From Corynebacterium amycolatum (GTDB lineage Bacteria; Actinomycetota; Actinomycetes; Mycobacteriales; Mycobacteriaceae): a stretch of DNA of 64,000 bases. Of the stretch, positions 1 to 8,073 are shown piece after piece (the stretch's first letter is position 1; each line of letters starts with the position of its first letter). Location of the stretch: assembly GCF_016889425.1 (NCBI RefSeq), contig NZ_CP069513.1, positions 2,356,001 through 2,420,000 of the forward strand, written 5' to 3'. The notes beneath the pieces were generated by a model. It was not told the DNA's origin, made no database searches, and saw only the letters and a program-made list of their open reading frames with translations. A program made the position numbers and the translations under genes.

Positions 1-2
1 CG

Positions 3-31
3 TTGTCCACACCCCCTAAAAGTTATCCACA
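3..31 (+). promoter_or_regulatory. two DnaA-box-like nonamers
   Basis: TTGTCCACA (3-11) and TTATCCACA (23-31) lie in the same orientation 20 bp apart, about two helical turns. The second is a perfect consensus DnaA box and the first differs at one base. They sit upstream of the lipoprotein gene that starts at 118. A pair alone does not make an origin; they could be regulatory DnaA sites or chance. Confidence 0.4.
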
Positions 32-117
32 GCCGGTCTATTTTTCGGCTTCTCAGCAAGCGCAATTGCGACCGCGGTGTTATATCTTTCTCACACAAAT
101 TCTTTGGGGAGGGAAAA

Positions 118-771
118 TTGAAAAAGGCGACTACTGCCGCCCTACTGTCAGCACTTCTATGGGGAATAACGGGGACTAGTTGCGCATCGACCGAGGCATC
201 CGTCGAGGACGTTCAACCTGTCGGCGACAATGCGACAACCATGACTACTGACTCGGGCGTGACGTTACCTGCGGGTGTGCTTCCACCCAACAATCCGCCG
301 GAGCCCGGTGATGCTCCACTTGGTCCCGATGGGCACTACAACTACGACGCACCTGAATTCGTACTGACCAATCCGTGTGATGACCCTGCGATTATGGGGC
401 GTTTAGACAGGCTGGGGTTCCGGGAGCAGACGTACATGGAGGGCCGAATCGAAGGAAATAAACAGATTGGCTGCGTTATTGAATCCGATGCTTCCGGCCT
501 GCTGAGCATCTGGCATGCTGCGGTCGCTCACTCACAACTCGAACGCTACAGTGCCGAGCCTTTGGCTCATCACGAAGGGATTTTCAATTGGGTGACATTC
601 ACTCAAATCAATCCGCTCGGAAGTTCCGCCTGTATTGCTTCTGTCGAAACAGAACAAGGAGCTCTCGGATTCGTTATCGACACAACCGGACAAGATAGCC
701 CTGACCCACAGCACCGGCTGTGCGCTCCAGTAAATGAGCTGTTAATTGATTATTTGGGGGAAGAATCATGA
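118..771 (+). CDS. putative DUF3558-type lipoprotein
   Basis: A 217-aa protein with a TTG start preceded by GGGGAGGG. The N-terminus has Lys-Lys, a hydrophobic stretch and Cys22, which suggests a lipoprotein signal, although the lipobox (GTSC) is weak. The mature part is acidic and Pro-rich up to about residue 80, then holds a compact domain opening with Asn-Pro-Cys and ending with a Cys near the C-terminus. This resembles DUF3558 lipoproteins of Mycobacteriales. The stop codon overlaps the start of the next gene, so the two are translationally coupled. In related genera DUF3558 genes are often linked to type VII secretion genes (family knowledge); the role here is unknown. Confidence 0.6.
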   Translation: MKKATTAALLSALLWGITGTSCASTEASVEDVQPVGDNATTMTTDSGVTLPAGVLPPNNPPEPGDAPLGPDGHYNYDAPEFVLTNPCDDPAIMGRLDRLGFREQTYMEGRIEGNKQIGCVIESDASGLLSIWHAAVAHSQLERYSAEPLAHHEGIFNWVTFTQINPLGSSACIASVETEQGALGFVIDTTGQDSPDPQHRLCAPVNELLIDYLGEES

Positions 772-2615
772 TGCATGCCGTAATTCCAACAATCGACTCT
801 GCAATTCAGAAGTTCCATTCCACGAATTTGCTGGCAAATAATGCCATCCATATCCAGCCAAACTTGGCCGGCTACTCACAGGTTCCGTCACTCCAGCTGG
901 TGGCGACAGAACACAGTCTCGCAATTTCCGGCAGCTCAGGAAGCTCTGCTGCCATCGGATTGTCTCTGGGCAAACAGCTCACGTGGGCGCAAACAAATCT
1001 CGCTGACTTCCGTCGCGTGATCACTGAGCACGAGTCCACCATGAATCGGATTCTTCGAAGCATTAACCCATTCAATGGTGACGGCGCTTCCCTTGCCGAA
1101 GTAGCGCGCACAAGCGGTGTATTTCAGCGTCGGCCGATGTTTGAAGCTGGAAGTCTCACTTTCGCGCCAGTCACTCTTTCCGCGGAACTTGGTCTCGATG
1201 CGAAGTCCCTACTATCCATGTTTTCCTCAACAAACGACGGTGCCGTAGCCGAGGCAATCGCCTACTGGAATAACTTCGCCGACACTATGACCACGTTGGC
1301 CAGCAATCTAACCTCCATCTCATCCGGCTTGGTGTCGAGCAACAGCGGTGCTGTCTTCTCTGCTGCGGACTCAACAATGAAAGGTCTGGCCGCACGCGCT
1401 ACCAGCATCGCCACCGCATCTGAGGTCATGGCCGGGCACCTTGCCGTATTGCCATCTGTGAAGGCGATGGCCGTCAATGCACTATCAGCGATCGAAGCCG
1501 AGTCCAAAGCACTCCCAAACCCTGGCGCGCAAAAGGCTTTTGAACAGGCCGAGGTAGCAGCCTTTCTCTCTGGTCCGTATACCGCACAACTACAGACCGC
1601 TATTCCCCGAATTCCTAACCTGGTTTCTGCCGATGCGGGAAGTGGTGTGACCGCCGAGGTGTCCGTTGGAGCCACAGTCGCCGGACGTTCTGGAACTAGC
1701 CAGTTCAGCCTTTCGCCTGCGGGGATGGCTGGAAGCATGCAGGCCGCCAGCGCACCAGTTGGTGCCACCTCAACTGTTCCGGATTCTCCGACACCGCAAT
1801 CCACAACCGCGAGCCCTTCCGCTCCTTCGCACTTGCAACCGAGCGCTTCGACTTTGTCGAACCCTACTAATCCGTCTGCTACCCCTGTGCACCCCGCATC
1901 ACCTAGCAGCCCAACGAGCTCCACAATCTCGCCAACATCCCCGACCGGTAAATCAGCTATGGCTCAACCGAATGCGGCGAATCCAGCCATGGTCGCTCCT
2001 TCGGGGGCGAGCACCCCACTTCAACGCTCATCACCGCAAGGAGTTTCGCCTTACGGAGTTCACGGCAACCGGCCGGCTGGCTCCCTCGGTGCAGGACGCA
2101 CTGCGGGACTCACACCAGCGGGCAATATCCCGGCACTGCCGTATTCTGGAAACTCAAGCCCCCGTCCCCCGGCCTCGGGATTTCCGGCTTCGAGTCCCGG
2201 TCGTATGCCAGCGCCGACAGCGGGTCGCGGGATGGGAACCGGCTTGGGTCCCGGGGTCGCTGGTTCTGCCTTGCCAACCGTCTCGAATAGCTCTGGACAG
2301 CGCGGAAGTGGATTGATGAATTCCCTAATCAGTGCGCGCAACAGTACTGCTACCGGAGCTACGGGTGCTGCTGGCGGAACCGCGGGCGCCGCTGCTGGAA
2401 ACCGTGGCGCAGGGGCTTTCGCGGCCACCACTGCGGGCAGCCGTGGTGGATTGCTCCAAAAGGGTTCCGCACCGTCGGCACGCAAACTGACAAACGTGGC
2501 CACGATCAGGGATAACGATGCTGGCGCTTTCGAGCAGAACGAATACCAGAAGGAGCTTTTCGGGGATGCACCCATTACTATCCCGGCGGTGATTGGCCAC
2601 AACGTCCGAGCGTAA
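768..2615 (+). CDS. large Pro/Ala/Ser-rich protein, possible ESX-type substrate
   Basis: A 615-aa protein starting at ATG 768 or ATG 771, overlapping the upstream lipoprotein stop. Residues 1 to about 300 look helical, rich in Ala/Ser/Thr/Leu, with a Tyr-Trp-Asn-Asn segment near residue 165. Residues 310-570 are low-complexity Pro/Ser/Thr/Ala/Gly, likely disordered or cell-wall spanning. The acidic tail ends in a Phe-Gly-Asp...Pro-Ala-Val-Ile-Gly motif reminiscent of PPE/EspB-like proteins. There is no classical signal peptide. Helical head, disordered tail and a DUF3558 partner together suggest a type VII secreted or surface protein; this is inference and no function is established. Confidence 0.55.
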   Translation: MMHAVIPTIDSAIQKFHSTNLLANNAIHIQPNLAGYSQVPSLQLVATEHSLAISGSSGSSAAIGLSLGKQLTWAQTNLADFRRVITEHESTMNRILRSINPFNGDGASLAEVARTSGVFQRRPMFEAGSLTFAPVTLSAELGLDAKSLLSMFSSTNDGAVAEAIAYWNNFADTMTTLASNLTSISSGLVSSNSGAVFSAADSTMKGLAARATSIATASEVMAGHLAVLPSVKAMAVNALSAIEAESKALPNPGAQKAFEQAEVAAFLSGPYTAQLQTAIPRIPNLVSADAGSGVTAEVSVGATVAGRSGTSQFSLSPAGMAGSMQAASAPVGATSTVPDSPTPQSTTASPSAPSHLQPSASTLSNPTNPSATPVHPASPSSPTSSTISPTSPTGKSAMAQPNAANPAMVAPSGASTPLQRSSPQGVSPYGVHGNRPAGSLGAGRTAGLTPAGNIPALPYSGNSSPRPPASGFPASSPGRMPAPTAGRGMGTGLGPGVAGSALPTVSNSSGQRGSGLMNSLISARNSTATGATGAAGGTAGAAAGNRGAGAFAATTAGSRGGLLQKGSAPSARKLTNVATIRDNDAGAFEQNEYQKELFGDAPITIPAVIGHNVRA

Positions 2616-2677
2616 AGTCAGCGCGTAAGCCTCCGAGCATAAAGTCAGCGCGTTCATGCTGACTTTTACCCGCTCGG
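2601..2677 (+). repeat. tandem repeat merging into a long hairpin (probable terminator)
   Basis: A ~19-bp unit (CCGAGC followed by TAAAGTCAGCGCG) occurs at about 2606-2624 and again at 2633-2652. The second copy pairs with a downstream inverted copy: CCGAGC (2633-2638) with GCTCGG (2672-2677), and AAAGTCAGC (2641-2649) with GCTGACTTT (2658-2666). The first copy overlaps the stop codon of the 615-aa gene. It probably acts as a terminator. The unit looks like a repeated extragenic palindrome rather than a plain terminator. Confidence 0.55.
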
Positions 2678-2816
2678 GCGCCACGGGGGATCGAACGGCG
2701 TCCGTGAATTCGCACCTCAACAACGCCTGCAACTTAGACACTTTTTCACCGGCTCCTTGGGCGGGATCGGCTTACTTTTCTTGAAGTTTTAGGTCTAAAT
2801 CAGCACCCTTTAGAGG

Positions 2817-2845
2817 TTGTAACTAAACCGAACGTTCGTTACAGT
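2817..2845 (+). promoter_or_regulatory. promoter with TetR-type operator for the MFS-tetR pair
   Basis: TTGTAA (2817-2822), a 17-bp spacer and TACAGT (2840-2845) form a sigma70-like promoter. The -10 ends 7 nt before ATG 2853, so the mRNA would be leaderless. A perfect 10-bp palindrome CGAACGTTCG (2829-2838) lies in the spacer, where a TetR repressor would block polymerase. Confidence 0.5.
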
Positions 2846-2852
2846 TACTGGA

Positions 2853-4349
2853 ATGACAAGTACTGACCACGCCGCTTCCACGAGGGCTAATCCGCCCACT
2901 TCAGTCACCCACAGGTGGATCTTCCTCGCTATCATCAGCGCCGGCCTACTACTCATCGGCATAGATAACTCGGTGCTCTACACTGCTCTGCCGGTTCTGC
3001 GCGAGCAGCTCCACACAACCGAGTTAGAGGGCCTGTGGATCATCAACGCCTACCCACTGGTGATCTCCGCACTCCTCCTCGGCACAGGCACCCTGGGCGA
3101 CCGCATCGGTCACCGCAAGATGTTTCTTGTGGGCCTGACAATTTTTGGCTTCTCTTCCCTGGCCGCGGCCTTTGCGCCGCACGCCTGGGCGCTGGTCATC
3201 GCCCGCGGCTGTCTAGGACTGGGCGCCGCGACCATGATGCCGGCGACCCTCGCACTGCTACGTGAGACCTTCCACCACCCTCGTGAACTTGCCACAGCTA
3301 TTGGCATTTGGTCTGCCACGGCAACACTGGGTGCCGCCGCTGGCCCCGTCGTTGGCGGTTTCTTATTGGAGCACTTCTGGTGGGGCTCAATCTTCCTTAT
3401 CAATATCCCTGTAGTAGTTTTCGCAATCATTGGCACGCTGATTTTTGCTCCGCCGAATCAGCCCAACCCAGCCAAGCGCTGGGATTTTCTCACCAGCCTC
3501 TACGCGATGCTGGCCATGCTGGGCCTGGTCTCGCTCATTAAGGAACTCGCTGGTCATCACTCCTCCACCGTCATCGTCGCGGCTATCGCCTGCGGGCTAG
3601 TGGGCGCGGTACTGTTTCAGCGTCGTCAGGCACGTCTCACTGAACCCCTCATCGACTTCTCCGTCTTCCGTTCGCGGATGTTTTCCGGTGGCGTGCTGGC
3701 AGCCGCGCTTGCCATGTTTGTCCTGGCAGGCGCCGAATTGATGACGACGCAGCGCTTCCAGATTTCCGTCGGATACACACCACTCGATGCGGGCTTGCTA
3801 GTTGCCACCGCGGCACTGGCGTCCTTGCCAGTTGGTGTCATCGGCGGCATGGTGCTGCATCGAGTGGGTTTCCGCACACTCATCACCGGCGGATTCCTCC
3901 TCAACGCCATCGGCCTGGCAGGCATGTACTACGGTGTTTCCTCGGGCAATTTCCCGCTCATGATCGCAGGACTGATACTGCTCGGCGCGGGCGCAGGTTC
4001 TGTGATGTCGGTGTCGTCGACCGCGATTATCGGCTCAGCCCCAAGGTCAAAGGCCGGCATGGCGGCGGCGATGGAATCCGTGTCCTACGAATTTGGCACA
4101 CTGATCACCGTCGCAATCACAGGCAGCCTCCTACCCATGTTCTACGCCTTGTTCACGCCTGTCGACGCCAGCATCTCACTCACCGATGCACTTCACACGC
4201 CAGCGCTTAACGACGGCGCCCGCGCCGGCCTCGACAGTTCCTACCTGGCCATTTTGATTATGCTGGCTGTCGTTGCTGTCATTGCAGCGATTGCGACTGC
4301 GGTGGCATTCCGCGGCAACCCGAAGGAGACTGAATATGCGCACGAGTAA
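2853..4349 (+). CDS. MFS drug efflux transporter, DHA2 (14-TM) family
   Basis: A 498-aa integral membrane protein with about 14 predicted hydrophobic helices, the size and layout of EmrB/QacA-type drug:H+ antiporters. Family motifs are visible: an Asp-Asn pair in TM1, a GDRIGHRK loop between TM2 and TM3 (motif A), and a GP-rich TM5 region (motif C, AAGPVVGG). It would export toxic compounds across the cytoplasmic membrane. The tetR gene begins 14 nt before its stop, so the two are one operon. The substrate cannot be read from sequence. Confidence 0.88.
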   Translation: MTSTDHAASTRANPPTSVTHRWIFLAIISAGLLLIGIDNSVLYTALPVLREQLHTTELEGLWIINAYPLVISALLLGTGTLGDRIGHRKMFLVGLTIFGFSSLAAAFAPHAWALVIARGCLGLGAATMMPATLALLRETFHHPRELATAIGIWSATATLGAAAGPVVGGFLLEHFWWGSIFLINIPVVVFAIIGTLIFAPPNQPNPAKRWDFLTSLYAMLAMLGLVSLIKELAGHHSSTVIVAAIACGLVGAVLFQRRQARLTEPLIDFSVFRSRMFSGGVLAAALAMFVLAGAELMTTQRFQISVGYTPLDAGLLVATAALASLPVGVIGGMVLHRVGFRTLITGGFLLNAIGLAGMYYGVSSGNFPLMIAGLILLGAGAGSVMSVSSTAIIGSAPRSKAGMAAAMESVSYEFGTLITVAITGSLLPMFYALFTPVDASISLTDALHTPALNDGARAGLDSSYLAILIMLAVVAVIAAIATAVAFRGNPKETEYAHE

Positions 4350-4881
4350 GCGCACTGCCATTCTCGACACAATCGTTGAGATTATCGAGACAAACGGCTT
4401 TTCCGAGGTCACCTACGAAAATGTCGCAACTCAATGCGGAATGAGTAAATCAGGGTTGATTTACCACTTCCCCTCCCGCGAAGACATGATTCGCAGCGTC
4501 CATGAGCACATGGCGCAGTTATGGGAAGAGGAGCTTATCGAAGCCGCGGGTGGGCCTGCGGAGGAGGTATCCCCCGCCAACCGCCTACGCGCAAACCTCC
4601 AGGTCTCGCTGGAGACAGCAACAAGGGCCGAGCTACTCATGTCCATCGACTCTGCCGCCGAACCGGAGCTGCGCGAGATCTGGACGCGCCTTTTGCGCCG
4701 GTGGAATCCGCCGGTAGAATAGATTGCCACCGATGAGGAAGCCTGCATGGCCTACGTTGTCCAAATGATTTCCGATGGACTCTGGGCCAACGACTATCTC
4801 AACGGCAATCAGCTCACGAAAGCACAGCGTAAGGCAATCGCCGAGGCCGCGGCAAAGCTGATTCCAGAGTCGATGGAGTAG
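4336..4881 (+). pseudogene. TetR family repressor interrupted by an in-frame amber codon
   Basis: The frame from ATG 4336 encodes a TetR-type HTH (residues ~20-45, Tyr-Glu-Asn-Val-Ala...Gly-Leu-Ile-Tyr-His-Phe) and most of a ligand domain. It then meets TAG at 4720-4722. The same frame continues without another stop to TAG 4879-4881, encoding about 52 further residues (Ile-Ala-Thr-Asp-Glu-Glu...Gly-Leu-Trp) typical of a TetR C-terminus. The intact protein would have 181 residues. One substitution (for example GAG, AAG or CAG to TAG) explains this. The gene overlaps the MFS gene and probably controls it; loss of dimer contacts could leave the pump derepressed. A sequencing error or suppression is possible. 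Confidence 0.75.
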
Positions 4882-4887
4882 CCAGCT

Positions 4888-6090
4888 CTAAACGCCCTTG
4901 CGCTGAACGTCCTTGAGCTCGGAGTCAGTAGCCAGGCCGTAGTTAGCACCCTCATAGACGGCCTTTGCTCGACTCGTTCCGCCGAGCACATACTCACTAA
5001 AGGACAGCACCAGCGAGCCAAGCACATTCTTAGACGGATCATCCAGGTAGGTGCCGTGGTAGGAACCGGTGACTACCGCTTCCCAGGCGGGCCCTTCAGC
5101 ATCGCGGTAACCACGTCGATCCGCATCAAAAGGAACGATGTCCTCGTGCTCCGCAATGGCCACCAGGCTTGGAATCTCCGGCGGTGTGGAGATTAGTCCA
5201 GCGTCGGAAGGCCCTGGGGTGATGGCGACCAGACCGCGGGTGACCATATCGATACCCGCAGCCTGGAAGGCTTTATCCATCCTGTTGTTCAGGAAGATTG
5301 CGGAGCCACCACCCGCAGAGTGCCCGACCAACATCGTGCGGGAGAAATCGATCTTGCCTGCAAGTGGTGTGGACTCGTCCTCATTGGCCGCTGCGGCAAC
5401 CGAAGCTGCCAGCACCATCTGTGGCGCGAACCAGTTGGTGAAGTTGTAGCCAAGAGCCACGACGTATCCGTGGCTTGCATAGAGTCGCGCTTGCGCGTCG
5501 TACATACCCGGCTCAGTACCAATGCCAGGGCTGAGAACCATCAGTGGCGCAGACTCCATGGAGTCAATATCCGCCGGGTAGATAAGCTGCGCGCCAACTG
5601 GGGAGGCGTTGGCCGATTCTGGCAGTACGTCATAACAGCCGGTGGTGCCGTGGAGACCGTGGAGGTCCCGCAGTACGCGGTTATAGATGGTGTAGACGAC
5701 ACCATCACATGGCATTGCTTCGCGGGTTGCGGCAACTGGATGGGAGCCCATCGCTCCGAACTCCTTGCGCAGCTGCCCCGCCTCTGGGGCGAACGGCTCG
5801 GTGATATGGCCACTTTCGCCACCGGAGATGACACGGTTCACGCCACCCATGACATCCACCAGACCACCGCCAATTTTGTCCACGGTTTCCGAGTTCTGGT
5901 AGTCAATAGTGCTTTCGCGTGCAGTGATGTCCGGTAGCTGACCAATGCGCGGTGCCGCCTGCGCTGGCACCTGTCCGCTGAGAACTACACCAGCTGCGAG
6001 CGAGAGAGCAACCACCTTCGAGAACGTACGCCCCTGCCCTCGGCGGGATGCCAACACGGTCTTTCCGGCGGCACTTAGTGAACCAATCAT
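4888..6090 (-). CDS. secreted alpha/beta hydrolase (lipase/cutinase-like esterase)
   Basis: A 400-aa protein from ATG 6090; an upstream in-frame ATG (6186) would put 32 non-signal residues in front. A signal peptide spans about residues 1-45, ending Ala-Gln-Ala. The nucleophile elbow GHSAGG lies at 256-261 (Ser258), with Asp and His downstream as expected for the triad (Asp in FDADRRG, His in SYHGTYLD). Cys128 and Cys152 could form a disulfide. The fold resembles the chlorophyllase/PET-hydrolase-like bacterial lipase group. It likely hydrolyses esters or lipids outside the membrane. Monocistronic, with no functional partner nearby. Confidence 0.75.
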   Translation of the reverse strand: MIGSLSAAGKTVLASRRGQGRTFSKVVALSLAAGVVLSGQVPAQAAPRIGQLPDITARESTIDYQNSETVDKIGGGLVDVMGGVNRVISGGESGHITEPFAPEAGQLRKEFGAMGSHPVAATREAMPCDGVVYTIYNRVLRDLHGLHGTTGCYDVLPESANASPVGAQLIYPADIDSMESAPLMVLSPGIGTEPGMYDAQARLYASHGYVVALGYNFTNWFAPQMVLAASVAAAANEDESTPLAGKIDFSRTMLVGHSAGGGSAIFLNNRMDKAFQAAGIDMVTRGLVAITPGPSDAGLISTPPEIPSLVAIAEHEDIVPFDADRRGYRDAEGPAWEAVVTGSYHGTYLDDPSKNVLGSLVLSFSEYVLGGTSRAKAVYEGANYGLATDSELKDVQRKGV

Positions 6091-6477
6091 CGTTTTCCTT
6101 AACTCTTGCCAAAAACCTTGGAATACAAATCTACCTAATGCGTAACGACGTACGTAAAGACAGAAATATCCTCCCCCATACTTCACCCCTCAAACAATCA
6201 TTCAGGCCGCTACAAATGTTCACTCTCGCTCAAAATTAACACCCTCACCCCCATTTCCTACCCCCTTTGCAAGAGTGTGCAAATTCAGAAAACCCACCTC
6301 ACCACCGTTACCCACATATTTTTATTACCTTTTTCCACAAACGCCTCCGCTGCCTCCCCACCAGCGCATACCTTATTGGCACCAAGGAGAAAGCGGCCAC
6401 GCCCACACTCACTGTTAACCGACAACCGAGTGCGCATGGCCCTTAATAAAACCCCCGAACAGAAAAGAACTCCCACA
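6091..6477. other. 387-bp divergent intergenic region
   Basis: Separates the secreted hydrolase (leftward) from pntA (rightward). It is relatively A+T-rich near the hydrolase and C-rich in the middle, and holds the inverted repeat at 6266-6283. The open frame running through it in phase with pntA has no homology-like character. I see no RNA gene. Confidence 0.5.
6266..6283. promoter_or_regulatory. inverted repeat, candidate operator upstream of pntA
   Basis: TTTGCA-N6-TGCAAA: two 6-bp arms (6266-6271 and 6278-6283) around AGAGTG. The half site TTTGCAA is similar to the RamB-type motif known in Corynebacterium, but the regulator is not identified. It lies about 195 bp before the pntA start. 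Confidence 0.35.
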
Positions 6478-8067
6478 ATGAGAATCGGCATCCCTTTAGA
6501 ACCCGATCCCCAGCAAACAATTGTGGCTGCGACCCCGGAAACCGTCGGCAAACTCGTCAAGCTTGGCTACGAGGTCGCCGTGCAGGCTGACGCCGGCCTG
6601 GCTGCAAAGTTCACCAACGCGGACTACGAATCCGCCGGTGCCACCATTGTCGACGAGTCTGTCTGGCACAGCGATATCGTCGTAACGCTCGACACTCCGC
6701 CGGAGCAGTTCCGTGCACTGCTTAACGACGGTGCCATGCTGATTAGCCGACTTGCACCAGGCCGTAACGAAGAGCTGGTCGAAGAGCTCGCGCACTGCAA
6801 CATCACTGCCCTTGCTATGGATGCAGTTCCCCGCATTTCCCGGGCACAGTCGATGGACGTGCTGTCGTCGATGGCCAACATCGGCGGCTACCGCGCAGTA
6901 GTCGAAGCGGCTTCTGCATATGGTCGCCTTTTCACTGGTCAGGTGACTGCCGCAGGCAAGATGCCACCAGCTACCGTTTACGTCATCGGCGCTGGTGTCG
7001 GCGGACTTGCCGCAATCGGTACCGCCAACTCTATGGGCGCGATTGTCAAGGCAACAGACCTGCGCCCTGAAGCCGGTGAACAGGTCGAATCGATGGGTGC
7101 AGAGTTCATCCCGATTCCGGCTGCCACTGAGAAGTCCGAAGATGGCTATGCCAAGGAAATGACCAATGATCAGGCTGCCGCTGCCGCGAAGCTCTACTCC
7201 GAGCAGTCCGCGCAAGCTGACATTGTCATCACCACCGCGAATATCCCGGGCCGCCGCTCTCCGCTGCTGCTGACTGCTGCCGATGTTGCAGCTATGAAGC
7301 CAGGCAGCGTCATCGTCGACATGGCTGCCGCCGGTGGCGGTAACTGCGAGGTGACCGTTCCAGGCAAGACTATTGTCACTGACAACGGGGTGACCATCAT
7401 CGGTTACACCGACCTTGCAGGACGTCTGCCCGCACAGGCATCGTCGCTGTACGGCCAGAACATTTTCAACCTGTTCAAGCTGATTACGCCAGAAAAGGAT
7501 GGCTCTCCAGTTCTCAATCTCGAGGACGAGATTATCCGTGGCATCACGGTGACAAAGGCTCGCCCACAGAATGGTGCCGGCGCTACCGGAGCTGAGATTC
7601 TCTGGCCACCACCGCCAATCAAGGTCGCTGTCACCCCTGCTGCCCCGCTGCAGGAACAGCAGGCTCAGCAGGCTGCATTAGAAGAGAATGCGCCGGAGAA
7701 GGTTTCTTTCATGGGATCGGGCCTGGGCTCGAAGATTGCTCTGGGTCTGACGGCACTGCTGGCAATTGTGGTTATGCTCAGCGCGCCGCACAGCGTGAGC
7801 GCCAACTTCATGGTTCTCACCTTGGCTATCGTGCTTGGCTTCTACGTGATCTCCGCGGTTACGCCACGCCTGCACACACCGCTGATGTCTGAGACCAACG
7901 CGATTTCCGGCATTGTTCTGGTGGGTGCGATTCTCCAGGTGGGAAGCTCCAACCTGCTGGTTTCCGGTCTCGCGTTCGCGGCCATCGTGGTCAGCTCCAT
8001 CAATATCTTCGGCGGTTTCGCCGTCACCGACCGCATGCTTGGCATGTTCGTGAAAGAGGAGGCATAA
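6478..8067 (+). CDS. pntA: NAD(P) transhydrogenase, alpha subunit
   Basis: A 529-aa subunit of the proton-translocating transhydrogenase (hydride transfer between NADH and NADP+ coupled to H+ flux). The start is ATG 6478, where the family sequence begins (MRIGIPLE). Residues 1-380 form the alanine-dehydrogenase/PNT N-terminal and NAD-binding domain (GAGVGGLAAIGTANSMGA dinucleotide motif; conserved RPEAGEQVESMGAEF). A linker is followed by about four C-terminal TM helices, so this is the unsplit E. coli-like form. pntB follows 6 bp downstream. The pair supplies NADPH. Confidence 0.95.
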   Translation: MRIGIPLEPDPQQTIVAATPETVGKLVKLGYEVAVQADAGLAAKFTNADYESAGATIVDESVWHSDIVVTLDTPPEQFRALLNDGAMLISRLAPGRNEELVEELAHCNITALAMDAVPRISRAQSMDVLSSMANIGGYRAVVEAASAYGRLFTGQVTAAGKMPPATVYVIGAGVGGLAAIGTANSMGAIVKATDLRPEAGEQVESMGAEFIPIPAATEKSEDGYAKEMTNDQAAAAAKLYSEQSAQADIVITTANIPGRRSPLLLTAADVAAMKPGSVIVDMAAAGGGNCEVTVPGKTIVTDNGVTIIGYTDLAGRLPAQASSLYGQNIFNLFKLITPEKDGSPVLNLEDEIIRGITVTKARPQNGAGATGAEILWPPPPIKVAVTPAAPLQEQQAQQAALEENAPEKVSFMGSGLGSKIALGLTALLAIVVMLSAPHSVSANFMVLTLAIVLGFYVISAVTPRLHTPLMSETNAISGIVLVGAILQVGSSNLLVSGLAFAAIVVSSINIFGGFAVTDRMLGMFVKEEA

Positions 8068-8073
8068 AGTCTA

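Noticed and set aside
1262..1924. Minus-strand open frame opposite the 615-aa gene
   Set aside because: Shadow of a Ser/Ala/Pro-rich coding region; no ribosome site.
2671..2700. Sequence resembling a tRNA T-arm (GTTCGATCCCCCGT on the minus strand)
   Set aside because: No acceptor, D or anticodon arm can be folded around it; likely chance or a relic.
6277..6477. N-terminal extension of PntA
   Set aside because: The family sequence begins exactly at ATG 6478; the upstream part is non-homologous and crosses the candidate operator.
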